The notes beneath the pieces were generated by a model. The model was not told the DNA's origin. It ran no database searches and saw nothing but the letters and a program-made list of their open reading frames with translations. Source: Fenollaria timonensis (GTDB lineage: Bacteria; Bacillota; Clostridia; Tissierellales; Peptoniphilaceae). From it: 64,000 bases of DNA. The translations under genes and the position numbers were made by a program. Where the stretch lies: contig NZ_LN898230.1 in the NCBI RefSeq assembly GCF_001457835.1, positions 1,524 to 65,523 of the forward strand, written 5' to 3'. Each line of letters starts with the position of its first letter. The stretch's first letter is position 1. Below are positions 33,020 through 43,620 of the stretch, in pieces.

Positions 33020-33853
33020 ATGGCTATAAAAACATATAAACCAACTACTCCGTCCAGAAGAATGATGGCATCACCTGCTTTTGAGCTTATCACAAGAGAT
33101 AAACCAGAAAAGTCACTTGTAGAAAGCATTAAGAAAAACTCAGGTAGAAACAACACTGGTAGAATCACATCTCGTCACAGAGGCGGGGGAGCTAAGAAGA
33201 TATACAGAATTATCGACTTTAAGAGAAATAAAATAGGCGTTGTTGGAACAGTAGCTCACATCGAGTACGATCCAAACAGAACAGCAAACATCGCACTTAT
33301 TCAATACGAAGATGGCGAAAAGAGATACATCCTTCATCCAGTAGGATTAAAGGTAGGAGATAAGATCGAAGCTGGCGAACATGTCGACATCAAAGTAGGT
33401 AACGCACTTAAATTAAGAGACATCCCAGTAGGTACTTTAATCCACAACATTGAAATGAAACCTGAAAAAGGCGGACAACTAGCAAGAAGTGCTGGTTCAT
33501 ACGCACAACTTATGGGTAAAGAAGGTAACTACGCACAATTAAGATTACCATCAGGCGAAATGAGAGTAGTTTTACTTGATTGTATGGCAACTATAGGCCA
33601 AGTAGGTAACCTTGACCACGAACTAGTTAACATGGGTAAAGCTGGTAAGAAGAGATTAACAGGAAGACGCCCTCACGTAAGAGGTTCAGCGATGAACCCA
33701 GTAGACCATCCACATGGTGGTGGTGAAGGTAGAGCACCAATAGGTAGACCATCACCAATGACACCTTGGGGTAAACCTGCTCTAGGACTTAAGACTAGAA
33801 AGAAAAAGAAACATTCTGATAAGTATATAATCAGAAGAAGAAACGACAAGTAG
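33020..33853 (+). CDS. rplB: Ribosomal protein L2
   Basis: 277 residues, full length. [19 protein letters not shown] near the start and the conserved [17 protein letters not shown] loop with the histidine important for peptidyl transfer near the end. A ribosome site precedes the ATG (GGAGGG). Confidence 0.98.
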   Translation: MAIKTYKPTTPSRRMMASPAFELITRDKPEKSLVESIKKNSGRNNTGRITSRHRGGGAKKIYRIIDFKRNKIGVVGTVAHIEYDPNRTANIALIQYEDGEKRYILHPVGLKVGDKIEAGEHVDIKVGNALKLRDIPVGTLIHNIEMKPEKGGQLARSAGSYAQLMGKEGNYAQLRLPSGEMRVVLLDCMATIGQVGNLDHELVNMGKAGKKRLTGRRPHVRGSAMNPVDHPHGGGEGRAPIGRPSPMTPWGKPALGLKTRKKKKHSDKYIIRRRNDK

Positions 33854-33863
33854 GAGGGTTTAA

Positions 33864-34148
33864 ATGGCAAGTTCGATTAAAAAAGGACCTTTCGTAGACG
33901 AACACTTAATGAAAAAAGTTGAAGCTATGAACGAAGCCAACGATAAAAAAGTTATTAAAACATGGTCAAGACGTTCAACAATCTTCCCTGAATTCATAGG
34001 ACACACAATCGCAGTATATGACGGTAGAAAACACGTTCCTGTATATATAACAGAAGATATGGTAGGACACAAACTTGGAGAGTTCGTTTTAACAAGAACT
34101 TTCAGAGGCCACGTTGATAAAGGCGACAAGAAAGCAACTGTAAAATAA
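33864..34148 (+). CDS. rpsS: Ribosomal protein S19
   Basis: 94 residues: [37 protein letters not shown] and [14 protein letters not shown] 30S head protein that works with S13. It follows rplB by 10 bases. Confidence 0.98.
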   Translation: MASSIKKGPFVDEHLMKKVEAMNEANDKKVIKTWSRRSTIFPEFIGHTIAVYDGRKHVPVYITEDMVGHKLGEFVLTRTFRGHVDKGDKKATVK

Positions 34149-34164
34149 TAGAAGGAGGATATAA

Positions 34165-34500
34165 ATGGAAGCAAAAGCAATAGCTAAATATATTAGAATA
34201 TCTCCTAGAAAAGTACATTTTATATGTAACGAAATTAGGGGAAAAGATATAGATGAAGCTCTTTCTATTTTAAAGTTTACACCAAAGAAAGGTGCAAGAG
34301 AACTATTAGCAGTACTTGAATCTGCAATAGCAAACGCTACAAACAATTTTGATTTAGATAGAGACAAACTATATGTTAAGGATGCACAAGCAACTGATGG
34401 ACCAAGAATGAAAAGATATAGACCAAAGGCTCACGGTTCAGCTTATCCAATACTAAAGAGAACTGCACACTTATCAGTTGTAGTATCAGACGAGAAATAA
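34165..34500 (+). CDS. rplV: Ribosomal protein L22
   Basis: 111 residues: AKYIRISPRKVHFICNEIRG at the start and the extended hairpin GPRMKRYRPKAHGSAYPI that lines the exit tunnel. Confidence 0.98.
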   Translation: MEAKAIAKYIRISPRKVHFICNEIRGKDIDEALSILKFTPKKGARELLAVLESAIANATNNFDLDRDKLYVKDAQATDGPRMKRYRPKAHGSAYPILKRTAHLSVVVSDEK

Positions 34501-34511
34501 GGAGGTAAGAA

Positions 34512-35315
34512 ATGGGCCAAAAAGTAAATCCACATGGACTAAGAGTCGGAATTATTAAAGATTGGAGCTCAAATTGGTATGCCGACAAGAAAAGTTTCTC
34601 TGACAATTTAGTTGAAGACTACAAGATAAGAGAATTTTTGAAAAAAGAGCTTTACCAAGCAGGAGTTTCAAAATTAAAGATTGAAAGAACAAGAAAGAAA
34701 ATAAAAGTTACTATATACACAGCAAAGCCAGGTATCGTAATCGGTAGAGGCGGAGAAGGTATAGAAGCACTTAAGAAGAAAATCGAAAAACTTACTACTA
34801 AGACAGTTTTAGTAAACGTTGAAGAAGTAAGAAAACCAGATTTAGATGCTCAATTAGTAGCAGAAAACATTGCTTTCCAACTAGAAAGAAGAATTACATT
34901 TAGAAGAGCAATGAAAGGCGCTATCCAAAGAACAATGAAAGAAGGAGCTAAGGGTATCAAAACTCAAGTTTCCGGAAGACTTGGTGGAGCCGACATGGCT
35001 AGAAGCGAAGGTTATTCAGAAGGAACTATCCCTCTACAAACACTTAGAGCAGACATCGACTACGGTTTTGCAGAAGCAAACACAACATACGGCAAGATCG
35101 GTGTAAAGGTTTGGTTATACAAAGGAGAAGTACTTCCAGAAGTAACTGACGAAAGAAAGAAAAACTTTAAAAAGAGAAGTCAAGACGACAGAAAGAGAGA
35201 CTTCAAAAAGAGAAGAAGAAATAACAACCAAAATACAGGCTTCAAAGACAGAAGAAACAATAACAACAGAAGAGACTTTAAGCCAGAAGCACAAGACGCT
35301 AATAAAGAAGATTAG
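34512..35315 (+). CDS. rpsC: Ribosomal protein S3 with long basic C-terminal tail
   Basis: 267 residues, about 45-50 more than usual. The normal protein ends near residue 215: [22 protein letters not shown] domain with [14 protein letters not shown] (74-87) and the C-terminal domain ending [18 protein letters not shown]. The extra tail (about 211-267) is rich in Lys, Arg and Asn, with three related blocks [28 protein letters not shown] and [14 protein letters not shown]3 lies at the mRNA entry channel, where it helps unwind mRNA; such tails could touch mRNA or rRNA, but no function is known. No frameshift is involved, and the next gene follows normally. Confidence 0.97.
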   Translation: MGQKVNPHGLRVGIIKDWSSNWYADKKSFSDNLVEDYKIREFLKKELYQAGVSKLKIERTRKKIKVTIYTAKPGIVIGRGGEGIEALKKKIEKLTTKTVLVNVEEVRKPDLDAQLVAENIAFQLERRITFRRAMKGAIQRTMKEGAKGIKTQVSGRLGGADMARSEGYSEGTIPLQTLRADIDYGFAEANTTYGKIGVKVWLYKGEVLPEVTDERKKNFKKRSQDDRKRDFKKRRRNNNQNTGFKDRRNNNNRRDFKPEAQDANKED

Positions 35316-35333
35316 TAAGGAGGAAAACATACT

Positions 35334-35765
35334 ATGTTAATGCCTAAAAGAGTAAAGCATCGTAGAGTTCATAGAGGCAGAATGAAGGGTAAAGCATACT
35401 CAGGTAACACAGTTACTTACGGCGAATACGGCCTTCAAGCACTAGAACCAACATGGATGACAGCAAACCAAATAGAAGCTGCTCGTCGTGCGATGACAAG
35501 ATATATAAAAAGAGGTGGAAATGTTTGGATCAAAGTATTTCCAGACAAACCAGTAACAAAGAAACCTGCAGAAGTACGTATGGGTTCCGGTAAAGGTGCT
35601 CCTGAGTATTGGGTTGCAGTAGTAAAACCAGGAAGAGTATTATTCGAAATGGGTGGAGTTTCTGAAGACGTAGCAAGAGAAGCAATCAGACTTGCAGCAA
35701 TGAAACTTCCTATAAAAACTAAATTTGTAGTTCGTGAAGAAGGTGGTGAAGCTAATGAAGGTTAA
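35334..35765 (+). CDS. rplP: Ribosomal protein L16
   Basis: 143 residues: [38 protein letters not shown] and [19 protein letters not shown]. It lies near the A-site tRNA. The ATG at 35334 fits AAGGAGG spacing best. Its end overlaps rpmC by 11 bases. Confidence 0.98.
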   Translation: MLMPKRVKHRRVHRGRMKGKAYSGNTVTYGEYGLQALEPTWMTANQIEAARRAMTRYIKRGGNVWIKVFPDKPVTKKPAEVRMGSGKGAPEYWVAVVKPGRVLFEMGGVSEDVAREAIRLAAMKLPIKTKFVVREEGGEANEG

Positions 35766-35961
35766 AGAAATACGTGATTTAACAACTGAAGAATTAAATC
35801 AAAAAGAAAAAGAACTTAAAAAAGAACTTTTTAACCTAAGATTCCAATTAGCTACCGGACAATTAGAAAACCCAAAGACAATTTCTCAAGTTAGAAAAGA
35901 CATTGCTAGAGTGAAAACAATTGTCAGAGAAAGAGAACTTTCTCAAGTAAAGGAGGCTTAA
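35755..35961 (+). CDS. rpmC: Ribosomal protein L29
   Basis: 68 residues from the ATG at 35755, which has GAAGGTGGTG upstream; in-frame codons before it would lie inside rpl[21 protein letters not shown] and [16 protein letters not shown] are typical. Confidence 0.96.
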   Translation: MKVKEIRDLTTEELNQKEKELKKELFNLRFQLATGQLENPKTISQVRKDIARVKTIVRERELSQVKEA

Positions 35962-35965
35962 ATCA

Positions 35966-36220
35966 ATGGAAAGAAATCTTAGAAAAGTTAGAACAGGTAC
36001 AGTAGTTTCTGATAAGATGGAAAAGACAATAACTGTTGCAGTTGAAACAAAAGTTAGTCATCCTATATATAAGAAGAGAGTAAACAGAACTACTAAATTT
36101 AAGGCTCACGACGAAAACAACGAAGCAAGAGTTGGCGATTTTGTAAAGATTATGGAAACAAGACCACTATCTAAGACAAAAAGATGGAGACTCGTTGAAA
36201 TTATAGAAAAAGCAAAATAG
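35966..36220 (+). CDS. rpsQ: Ribosomal protein S17
   Basis: 84 residues: [34 protein letters not shown] and [18 protein letters not shown] primary 16S rRNA binder. Confidence 0.98.
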   Translation: MERNLRKVRTGTVVSDKMEKTITVAVETKVSHPIYKKRVNRTTKFKAHDENNEARVGDFVKIMETRPLSKTKRWRLVEIIEKAK

Positions 36221-36248
36221 TCCTTTTATAGGAAGGGAGGTTAATAAA

Positions 36249-36617
36249 TTGATACAAGCTGAATCAAGAATGAGAGTAGCTGATAACTCCGGAGCCAGAG
36301 AGGTACTAGTAATTAAAGTCTTAGGTGGCAGTAAAAGAAAGTATGCCGGAGTGGGCGACATCGTGGTTTGCACTGTAAAGAATGCAACACCAGGAGGCGT
36401 TGTTAAAAAAGGAGACGTTGTTAAAGCTGTTATAGTAAGAACAACTCAACCAATAAGAAGACAAGACGGATCATATATAAGATTTGATGATAACGCAGCA
36501 GTTATCGTAAAAGAAGATAAAAATCCTGTAGGAACTCGTATATTTGGACCTGTAACTAGAGAACTAAGAACTGGTGGTTACATGAAGATCATATCACTAG
36601 CTCCAGAAGTTCTTTAA
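36249..36617 (+). CDS. rplN: Ribosomal protein L14
   Basis: 122 residues, the family's exact size, but with a TTG start at 36249 ([18 protein letters not shown] follows directly). GGGAGG is 8 bases upstream and no ATG is available, so the rare start is real. Conserved [20 protein letters not shown] is present. Confidence 0.97.
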   Translation: MIQAESRMRVADNSGAREVLVIKVLGGSKRKYAGVGDIVVCTVKNATPGGVVKKGDVVKAVIVRTTQPIRRQDGSYIRFDDNAAVIVKEDKNPVGTRIFGPVTRELRTGGYMKIISLAPEVL

Positions 36618-36634
36618 TGAAGGGAGGTTAAATT

Positions 36635-36949
36635 ATGCACGTTAAAGTAGGCGACAAGGTAATTGTTATTGCCGGTAAAGATAAAGGAAAAACAGGTAAA
36701 GTTCTAAAGACATTACCTAAGAAAGACCGTGTCGTAGTTGAAGGAATAAACATTCAAACTAGACACCAAAAAGCTCGTGGACCTCAAGAACCAGGTGGTA
36801 TCATTAAAGCAGAAGGAGCAATACATGTTTCTAATGTTATGGTATATAACGAATCACTTAAAAAAGGTACAAGAGTAGGCTATAAGGTTTTGGAAGACGG
36901 CAAGAAAGTTAGATACATGAAAGCCGACGGAGAAACATTAGACAAATAA
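36635..36949 (+). CDS. rplX: Ribosomal protein L24
   Basis: 104 residues with the KOW motif [20 protein letters not shown] and [19 protein letters not shown]. An assembly initiator of the 50S subunit. Confidence 0.98.
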   Translation: MHVKVGDKVIVIAGKDKGKTGKVLKTLPKKDRVVVEGINIQTRHQKARGPQEPGGIIKAEGAIHVSNVMVYNESLKKGTRVGYKVLEDGKKVRYMKADGETLDK

Positions 36950-36963
36950 GGGAGGTAGAACGG

Positions 36964-37506
36964 ATGGCTTCCAGACTGGAAACAAGGTACAAAGAAGAAA
37001 TTGTGCCTCAAATGATGGAAAAATTAGGATATGATAATATAATGCAAGTTCCTAAGCTAGACAAAGTTGTTATAAACATCGGTTTAGGACATGCGAAAGA
37101 AAATCCAAAAGTTCTTGAAAATGCCTTAAGAGAGTTAGAATTAATAACTGGACAAAAACCAGTTGTTACTCACGCTAAAAAATCTATAGCTAACTTTAAG
37201 CTAAGAGAAGGCATGAAGATTGGATGTAAAGTAACACTTAGAAGAGACAAGATGTACTACTTCTTAGACAAGTTAATGAACATCGCTCTTCCAAGAGTAA
37301 GAGACTTTAGAGGTGTTAGTAGCACTTCATTCGACGGTAGAGGAAACTATGCATTAGGTATTAAAGAACAATTAATCTTCCCTGAAATCGTATACGATGA
37401 AGTAGATGAAATCAGAGGTATGGATATAATAATTGTTACTACAGCAAATACTGATAAAGAAGCAAAAGAGTTCTTAGAGCTTCTTGGAATGCCTTTTAGA
37501 AAGTAA
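36964..37506 (+). CDS. rplE: Ribosomal protein L5
   Basis: 180 residues: [40 protein letters not shown] and [19 protein letters not shown]. It binds 5S rRNA and contacts P-site tRNA. Confidence 0.98.
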   Translation: MASRLETRYKEEIVPQMMEKLGYDNIMQVPKLDKVVINIGLGHAKENPKVLENALRELELITGQKPVVTHAKKSIANFKLREGMKIGCKVTLRRDKMYYFLDKLMNIALPRVRDFRGVSSTSFDGRGNYALGIKEQLIFPEIVYDEVDEIRGMDIIIVTTANTDKEAKEFLELLGMPFRK

Positions 37507-37519
37507 AAGGAGGAAGTAG

Positions 37520-37705
37520 ATGGCTAAAAAATCAATGGTTGCTAAGCAACAAGGTAAACAAAAATATAAGGTAAGAGAGTACAATAGATGCAAGATTTGC
37601 GGAAGACCTCACGGTTACCTTAGAAAATATGGAATTTGTCGTATATGCTTTAGAAAATTAGCATATAAGGGAGAAATTCCTGGCGTAAGAAAAGCAAGCT
37701 GGTAG
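37520..37705 (+). CDS. rpsN: Ribosomal protein S14, zinc-binding short form
   Basis: 61 residues with Cys24, Cys27, Cys40 and Cys43 ([20 protein letters not shown]), the C+ form that holds one zinc ion. Usual place between L5 and S8. Confidence 0.98.
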   Translation: MAKKSMVAKQQGKQKYKVREYNRCKICGRPHGYLRKYGICRICFRKLAYKGEIPGVRKASW

Positions 37706-37723
37706 AAGGAGGAGTGATGTAAT

Positions 37724-38119
37724 ATGATGACGGATCCAATCGCGGATATGCTTACAAGAATCAGAAATGCTAACTCACAAAAACACGATTCAGTAGATAT
37801 TCCGAAGTCAAGAATTAAACAAGAAATCGCTCAAATACTTTTAGATGAAGGATATATAAAAGGCTTTGAAGTCGTTGAAGACAACAAGCAAGGCATAATA
37901 AGAGTTGAACTAAAATACCTTCCAAACAAAGAAAGAGTAATTTCCGGTATAAAGAGAATTTCTAAACCCGGACTTAGAATATATGTAAATTCAAACGAAG
38001 TGCCTAAAGTATTAGGTGGATTAGGTATAGCAATACTTTCTACATCCCACGGTCTTATGACAGACAAAAAAGCTAGACAAGATAAAGTGGGCGGAGAAGT
38101 AATCTGCTATGTATGGTAA
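37724..38119 (+). CDS. rpsH: Ribosomal protein S8
   Basis: 131 residues (130 if the second ATG at 37727 is used; the ribosome site GGAGGAGTGATG allows either). [20 protein letters not shown] and [36 protein letters not shown] are diagnostic. Confidence 0.98.
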   Translation: MMTDPIADMLTRIRNANSQKHDSVDIPKSRIKQEIAQILLDEGYIKGFEVVEDNKQGIIRVELKYLPNKERVISGIKRISKPGLRIYVNSNEVPKVLGGLGIAILSTSHGLMTDKKARQDKVGGEVICYVW

Positions 38120-38140
38120 AATTAGCTAGGAGGAGTAATA

Positions 38141-38677
38141 ATGTCAAGAATAGGTCTTAAACCTATTACAGTACCTCAAGGCGTAGAAATTAAAGTTAAT
38201 GACGGAGTAGTTACTGTAAAAGGACCAAAGGGCGAACTAAAAGAAAACATCTCAAAAGATCTTACAATCAAAGTTGAAGATGGCATCTTAAACGTAGAAC
38301 GTCCTAACGATGAAAAGAAAATTAAAGCTCTACACGGCCTAACTAGATCACTAATCCATAATATGGTTATAGGTGTAACAGAAGGTTTCTCAAAAGAACT
38401 TACTATTATAGGTACAGGTTATAGAGCACAAAAGAATGGAAATAAATTAGCTTTAACACTTGGTTTTTCACATCCACTTGAACTAGAAGATCCAGAAGGA
38501 ATCACAGTTGAAGTGCCTGAACAAGACAAGATCATTGTTAAAGGTTTAGACAAACAAAAAGTAGGACAATACGCTGCATACATCAGAACATTCAGAATGC
38601 CTGAGCCATACAAAGGAAAAGGTATCAGATACACTGATGAGTATGTAAGACGTAAAGTTGGTAAGACTGGTAAGTAG
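38141..38677 (+). CDS. rplF: Ribosomal protein L6
   Basis: 178 residues: [28 protein letters not shown], and the ending [24 protein letters not shown]. Two tandem L6 folds. Confidence 0.98.
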   Translation: MSRIGLKPITVPQGVEIKVNDGVVTVKGPKGELKENISKDLTIKVEDGILNVERPNDEKKIKALHGLTRSLIHNMVIGVTEGFSKELTIIGTGYRAQKNGNKLALTLGFSHPLELEDPEGITVEVPEQDKIIVKGLDKQKVGQYAAYIRTFRMPEPYKGKGIRYTDEYVRRKVGKTGK

Positions 38678-38689
38678 GAGGAGAATTAG

Positions 38690-39052
38690 ATGATAAACAA
38701 AGAAGCAAAAAAAGTAAGTCGTCAAAAAAGACACTTAAGAATCAGATCTAAGATTTCCGGTACTCAAGAAAGACCAAGACTATGTGTATTTAGAAGTGAT
38801 AAACATATATACGCACAACTTATAGATGACGTTAACGGTGTAACACTTGCACAAAGCTCAACACTTGATAAGTCTTTAAACTTAGAAAGAACATCAAACA
38901 TTGAAGCAGCTAAAGCAGTTGGAACAAAGATTGCTGAACTTGCTAAGGAAAAAGGCATAGAAGAAGTAGTATTTGACAGAGCAGGTTACATCTACCATGG
39001 TAGGATTAAAGAACTAGCTGAAGCAGCTAGATCAGCAGGTCTAAAATTTTAA
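38690..39052 (+). CDS. rplR: Ribosomal protein L18
   Basis: 120 residues: [34 protein letters not shown] and [20 protein letters not shown]. It binds 5S rRNA with L5. Confidence 0.98.
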   Translation: MINKEAKKVSRQKRHLRIRSKISGTQERPRLCVFRSDKHIYAQLIDDVNGVTLAQSSTLDKSLNLERTSNIEAAKAVGTKIAELAKEKGIEEVVFDRAGYIYHGRIKELAEAARSAGLKF

Positions 39053-39068
39053 CGAAGGAGGGGAATTG

Positions 39069-39575
39069 ATGGAACACTTAATTATTGATGCAGCAACTCT
39101 TGATCTTGAAGAACAAGTTGTTTCTATAAACAGAGTTGCAAAAGTAGTAAAGGGTGGTAGAAACTTTAGATTCTCGGCCTTAGTTGTTGTTGGAGACAGA
39201 CAAGGACACGTTGGTGTTGGTATGAGTAAAGCACTTGAAGTACCTGAAGCAATCAGAAAGGCAGTTCAAGACGCTAAGAAGCACCTAGTTGAAGTTCCTA
39301 TAGTTGATACAACAATCCCACACGAAATAAAAGGCATTTATGGCGCAGGTAAAGTATTCTTAAAACCAGCTCCTAAGGGATCAGGTGTTAAGGCATCAGC
39401 AGCTATCCGTGCCGTATGCGAACTTGCAGGTATTGAAAATATCTCTGCTAAACGTCTTGGATCAAACAATCCTCGTAACATTGTAAACGCTACAATCAAC
39501 GGACTTACAAATTTAAAGAAAGCCGAAGATGTTGCTAAAGCAAGAGGAAAATCTGTAGAAGAAATATTAGGATAG
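39069..39575 (+). CDS. rpsE: Ribosomal protein S5
   Basis: 168 residues from the ATG at 39069, 7 bases after AGGAGG; the TTG at 39066 is too close. [27 protein letters not shown] and [16 protein letters not shown] are typical. A decoding-fidelity protein of the 30S. Confidence 0.98.
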   Translation: MEHLIIDAATLDLEEQVVSINRVAKVVKGGRNFRFSALVVVGDRQGHVGVGMSKALEVPEAIRKAVQDAKKHLVEVPIVDTTIPHEIKGIYGAGKVFLKPAPKGSGVKASAAIRAVCELAGIENISAKRLGSNNPRNIVNATINGLTNLKKAEDVAKARGKSVEEILG

Positions 39576-39586
39576 GAGGTTTAAGT

Positions 39587-39763
39587 ATGAACACAATTAA
39601 AATTAAACTTAAAAGAAGTTTTATAGGTAAACCTTCTGATCATATAAAGGTAGTTAAAGCTATAGGTCTTAGAAAGATAGGACAAGTAGTAGAAAAGAAC
39701 GATACCCCACAAATTAGAGGGATGATACACAAAGTAGACTACATGCTTGAAATCGTAGACTAA
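39587..39763 (+). CDS. rpmD: Ribosomal protein L30
   Basis: 58 residues between rpsE and rplO, read directly from the sequence: MNTIKIKLKRSFIGKPSDHI, then KVVKAIGLRKIGQVVEKNDT, ending VDYMLEIVD. TAGGAGG precedes the ATG. Confidence 0.97.
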   Translation: MNTIKIKLKRSFIGKPSDHIKVVKAIGLRKIGQVVEKNDTPQIRGMIHKVDYMLEIVD

Positions 39764-39779
39764 TTAAGGAGGTGTAAAG

Positions 39780-40235
39780 ATGAAGCTAAATAATTTACAA
39801 GCTCAAGAAGGCGGAAAGATCGGTAAAAAAGCTGCTCGTAGAGGTAGAGGTATTGGATCAGGCCTAGGCAAAACTTCTGGTCGTGGTCAAAAAGGACAAA
39901 AGTCTAGATCAGGCGGCGGAGTAAGACCAGGCTTTGAAGGCGGTCAAATGCCATTATTCAGAAGATTACCTAAGAGGGGCTTTACAAATATATTCAGAAA
40001 AGAGTATGCAATAGTTAACATCTCCAGCTTAAATGTCTTTGACGATGGTGAGACTGTAGATACACAAAAACTTATCGAAAGAGGCTTAGTTAAGAAAAGC
40101 TTAGCAACAGCCAATGGTGTTAAGGTTTTAGGTAACGGAGAATTAGAAAAGAAAATCAATCTTAACGTTGAAAGAATAAGTGAAAGTGCTAAAGAAAAGG
40201 TTGAGGCAAAGGGCGGAAAGGTAGAGGTGAAATAA
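39780..40235 (+). CDS. rplO: Ribosomal protein L15
   Basis: 151 residues: the basic N-terminus [20 protein letters not shown], then [18 protein letters not shown]. Its stop is one base before the secY start. Confidence 0.98.
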   Translation: MKLNNLQAQEGGKIGKKAARRGRGIGSGLGKTSGRGQKGQKSRSGGGVRPGFEGGQMPLFRRLPKRGFTNIFRKEYAIVNISSLNVFDDGETVDTQKLIERGLVKKSLATANGVKVLGNGELEKKINLNVERISESAKEKVEAKGGKVEVK

Positions 40236-40236
40236 A

Positions 40237-41496
40237 ATGTTTAAGACTCTAAAGAACGCATGGGCAATTAAAGAGATTAGATCAAAGATACTTTTCACAC
40301 TTGCTATGCTATTCATTTATAGACTTGGAAACTTTATTCCACTTCCATTTGTAAACAGAGATGCTCTTCAAAGCTTCTTTACAGCAAACAACTCAAGCCT
40401 TTTAGGCTTTCTAGATATGATGGCCGGTGGAGCGCTATCCAGATTAAGTATATTTGCGTCAAACATCTATCCTTACATCAACGCATCCATCATCATACAA
40501 CTTTTAACAGTAGCTATACCAAAGCTAGAAGAACTAGCTAAGGAAGGCGAAACTGGTAGAAAGAAAATTAACAGATATACAAGATACTTAACTATAGTAT
40601 TAGCTGTAGTTCAAGGTATCGGTACAGTATTTGGACTATTAAGAGGAACAATCACTGGCGGAACTTGGGCAAAATTACTTATGGTACTTTGCTTAGTAGC
40701 TGGTACACAATTCTTAGTATTCCTTGGTGATCAAATCACTGAAAAAGGCGTTGGTAACGGTATTTCCCTTATCATCTTCCTAGGAATCATCGCAAGACTT
40801 CCTGAGACAGTAATCCAATACTTTAACTTAACTAAAGCTGGACAATATAACCTAATCAACGTTATAGTTATGGTTATCGCTATGATAGCTATAGTTGCTT
40901 TCGTTGTATTAATACAAGAAGGCGAGAGAAGAATTGGCGTTCAATATGCCAAAAGAGTAGTTGGTAGAAAGATGTATGGCGGACAATCAACACACATCCC
41001 TATCAAAGTAAACATGGCAGGCGTTATGCCAGTTATCTTCTCAACATCATTCCTTGGAGCTTTCCAAACAATCGGAATGATTACAGGAGGTTCATTTGGT
41101 AAGTTTATGGAAACATATTTAGGATATAATTCAGTAGCATTTGCTATATTAAACATCTTACTAATTATATTCTTCACATTCTTCTATAACGAAATACAAT
41201 TCAATCCAATTGAATACTCAAAGAATTTACAACAAAACGGTGGATTCATCCCTGGTATCAGACCAGGTAGACCAACTAGCGACTACTTAGCTAAGATCGT
41301 TAGAAGGATTGGTCTTGTTGGAGCTATCTCACTTGCATTATTAGCAACACTACCAATAATACTTGGATCAATATTAAAGATGCAAACACACTTTACAGGT
41401 ACAGGTATTATCATCGTAGTAGGTGTTGTTATTGAAACAATCAAGCAAATCGAAGCTCAAATGATGATGAGACACTACAAAGGTTTCTTAAGCTAG
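40237..41496 (+). CDS. secY: Protein translocase subunit SecY
   Basis: 419 residues with ten membrane segments. RSKILFTLAMLFIYRLGNFIPLPF at the start, the plug region FLDMMAGGALSRLSIFASNIYPYI, GNGISLIIFLGI and the cytosolic loop RRIGVQYAKRVVGRK are conserved. It forms the channel through which signal-peptide proteins, such as the SLH, stalk-domain and lipoproteins of this window, leave the cell. Confidence 0.98.
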   Translation: MFKTLKNAWAIKEIRSKILFTLAMLFIYRLGNFIPLPFVNRDALQSFFTANNSSLLGFLDMMAGGALSRLSIFASNIYPYINASIIIQLLTVAIPKLEELAKEGETGRKKINRYTRYLTIVLAVVQGIGTVFGLLRGTITGGTWAKLLMVLCLVAGTQFLVFLGDQITEKGVGNGISLIIFLGIIARLPETVIQYFNLTKAGQYNLINVIVMVIAMIAIVAFVVLIQEGERRIGVQYAKRVVGRKMYGGQSTHIPIKVNMAGVMPVIFSTSFLGAFQTIGMITGGSFGKFMETYLGYNSVAFAILNILLIIFFTFFYNEIQFNPIEYSKNLQQNGGFIPGIRPGRPTSDYLAKIVRRIGLVGAISLALLATLPIILGSILKMQTHFTGTGIIIVVGVVIETIKQIEAQMMMRHYKGFLS

Positions 41497-41506
41497 GAGG
41501 TTAATG

Positions 41507-42154
41507 ATGAGATTATTAATTTTAGGACCTCCAGGAGCTGGTAAAGGAACTCAAAGTGATAAGATAGTTGAACATTATAATGTAAAACATATTTCTACAG
41601 GAGATATGTTCAGAGAAAATATTAAAGGCGGTACAGAACTAGGTAAGAAGGCAACAGAGTACATGGACAAAGGACTTTTAGTTCCAGACTCACTTGTAAA
41701 CGATATGGTCATGGATAGACTATCTAAAGATGACCTTAAGGAAAACGGCTTCTTACTAGACGGTTACCCAAGAAATATAAGCCAAGCTGAAGCACTTAAA
41801 GACATGCTTACTAAGCTTGATATGCCACTAGATGCAGTTATCAACATAGAAGTACCTTCTAAATTCTTAATCGATAGAATCACTGGAAGAAGAGTGTGCC
41901 CTAAGTGCCAAAGAAGCTATCACATTGCTAACAACCCACCAAAGGAAGAAGGCATATGTGATTATGATGGCGAAGCTCTTATTACTAGAAAGGACGACAA
42001 CGAAGAAACTGTTAAGAACAGAATCGATGTTTACGACAAAGAAACAAAGCCTTTAGTAGACTTCTATACAGCTGAAGGCATTATATTGAATATCGATGGA
42101 ACTCTTTCTATTGATGAGACTTTTGAATCGATAAAATCAAAATTGGGTAGATAG
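41507..42154 (+). CDS. adk: Adenylate kinase
   Basis: 215 residues from the second of two ATGs (41507), 6 bases after AGGAGG. P-loop GPPGAGKGTQ, NMP-binding HISTGDMFR and DGYPRN, and a LID domain of the Gram-positive type with zinc ligands Cys-x2-Cys ... Cys-x2-Asp (CPKCQRSYH ... ICDYDGE), as in Bacillus. It balances AMP, ADP and ATP. map, which normally follows adk, is absent. Confidence 0.97.
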   Translation: MRLLILGPPGAGKGTQSDKIVEHYNVKHISTGDMFRENIKGGTELGKKATEYMDKGLLVPDSLVNDMVMDRLSKDDLKENGFLLDGYPRNISQAEALKDMLTKLDMPLDAVINIEVPSKFLIDRITGRRVCPKCQRSYHIANNPPKEEGICDYDGEALITRKDDNEETVKNRIDVYDKETKPLVDFYTAEGIILNIDGTLSIDETFESIKSKLGR

Positions 42155-42162
42155 GTGTAACG

Positions 42163-42447
42163 ATGGAATCTACAAAAGATATTGTAGTAGGACAACTGGT
42201 TAAATCTAAATCCGGAAGAGATATGATGAGACTGTTTTTAGTATACGAAGTAGTTGATAATGAGCACGTGCTTTTAGTCGATGGAAAAGTAAGAAAGCTT
42301 GAAAAGCCTAAGCTTAAGAAGATCAAGCACTTAATCGTATATCATACAATAGTTGAAGACTTTCAAAAGAAAGTAGAAGAAAATTCAAAATTAACAAACA
42401 GTCAAATAAGAAAGTATCTAGAACCTTTCTTGATAGAAGAACATTAG
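42163..42447 (+). CDS. KOW domain RNA-binding protein (L14e-like)
   Basis: 94 residues: IVVGQLVKSKSGRDMMRLFLVYEVVDNEHVLLVDGKVRKLEKPK is the KOW/L14e-like beta-barrel found in many Clostridia between map and infA, followed by a helical tail (KVEENSKLTNSQIRKYLEPF). It may bind ribosomal RNA; its function is not established. The ribosome site is weak (AGGTGTAACG). Confidence 0.85.
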   Translation: MESTKDIVVGQLVKSKSGRDMMRLFLVYEVVDNEHVLLVDGKVRKLEKPKLKKIKHLIVYHTIVEDFQKKVEENSKLTNSQIRKYLEPFLIEEH

Positions 42448-42456
42448 GAGGACAAA

Positions 42457-42675
42457 ATGGCTAAAAAAGACATTATAGAGCTTGAAGGAGTAGTAGTCGA
42501 TGCACTACCAAACGCTATATTCAAGGTAAAACTTCAAAATGAACATATAATTACATGTCATATCTCTGGAAAGTTAAGAATGAACTATATAAGGATTTTA
42601 CCCGGAGATACAGTAAATGTCGAGCTTTCTCCATATGACTTGGAGAGAGGTCGTATAACTTGGCGTAAGAAGTAA
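42457..42675 (+). CDS. infA: Translation initiation factor IF-1
   Basis: 72 residues: [40 protein letters not shown] and [16 protein letters not shown]. An OB-fold factor occupying the A site during initiation. Confidence 0.98.
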   Translation: MAKKDIIELEGVVVDALPNAIFKVKLQNEHIITCHISGKLRMNYIRILPGDTVNVELSPYDLERGRITWRKK

Positions 42676-42686
42676 GGAGAGATAAA

Positions 42687-42800
42687 ATGAAGGTAAGACC
42701 ATCAGTTAAAAAAATTTGTGATAAATGCAAAATTATCAAAAGACACGGAAAAGTTATGGTAATTTGCGAAAATCCAAAACATAAACAAGTACAAGGATAA
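42687..42800 (+). CDS. rpmJ: Ribosomal protein L36
   Basis: 37 residues: [20 protein letters not shown], then [17 protein letters not shown]. Zinc ligands Cys11, Cys14, Cys27 and His32. AAGGAGAG precedes the ATG. Confidence 0.98.
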   Translation: MKVRPSVKKICDKCKIIKRHGKVMVICENPKHKQVQG

Positions 42801-42816
42801 TAGGAGGTGTAGCTTA

Positions 42817-43170
42817 ATGGCAAGAATTGCAGGTGTTGATATCCCTAGAGATAAAAGAGTTGAAATATCATTAACATATATCTATGGTATTGGTCTTTCA
42901 ACTTCACAAAAAATATTAAGTGAATGTGGTATAGATCCAAACACAAGAGTTAAGGATCTTACAGAAGCAGAAGTAAATGAAATAAGAGACAAGATTGATC
43001 ACATTAAGGTTGAAGGTGACCTAAGACGTGATGTTGCTCTAAACATAAAGAGACTTCGTGAAATAAACTCATACAGAGGAATTAGACATAAAAGAAATCT
43101 TCCAGTAAGAGGACAAAGAACAAAGACAAACGCTAGGACTAGAAAAGGCCCTAAGACAGCTAAAAAGTAA
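42817..43170 (+). CDS. rpsM: Ribosomal protein S13
   Basis: 117 residues: [34 protein letters not shown] and the basic tail [19 protein letters not shown]. Confidence 0.98.
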   Translation: MARIAGVDIPRDKRVEISLTYIYGIGLSTSQKILSECGIDPNTRVKDLTEAEVNEIRDKIDHIKVEGDLRRDVALNIKRLREINSYRGIRHKRNLPVRGQRTKTNARTRKGPKTAKK

Positions 43171-43184
43171 GGAGGTAGAAGTAA

Positions 43185-43583
43185 ATGGCAGCAAATAAAG
43201 GTAGTAAAACTAAAACTAAAAGAAGAGTTAAAAAGAACATCGAAAAAGGCCAAGCTCACATTTCTTCATCATTCAACAACACAATGGTAACTATTTCCGA
43301 TATGCAAGGAAATGTTTTATCATGGGCTAGTGCTGGACAATTAGGCTTTAGAGGTTCTAGAAAGTCAACTCCATTCGCAGCACAAGAAGCAGCTGAAACA
43401 GCGGCTAAAAAAGCGATGGAACACGGTCTAAAAACTGTAGAAGTTTATGTAAAAGGACCAGGAGCTGGTAGAGAAGCAGCTATAAGAAGTCTGCAAGCAA
43501 CAGGACTTGAAGTTAACATGATCAAAGATGTTACGCCTATACCTCATAACGGTTGCAGACCACCTAAGAGAAGAAGAGTATAA
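43185..43583 (+). CDS. rpsK: Ribosomal protein S11
   Basis: 132 residues: [37 protein letters not shown] and [16 protein letters not shown]. rpsD (S4), often next, is absent and rpoA follows directly. Confidence 0.98.
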   Translation: MAANKGSKTKTKRRVKKNIEKGQAHISSSFNNTMVTISDMQGNVLSWASAGQLGFRGSRKSTPFAAQEAAETAAKKAMEHGLKTVEVYVKGPGAGREAAIRSLQATGLEVNMIKDVTPIPHNGCRPPKRRRV

Positions 43584-43620
43584 TTTTGTATATACTTTTT
43601 AGTCTAAGGAGGGGTTAATT

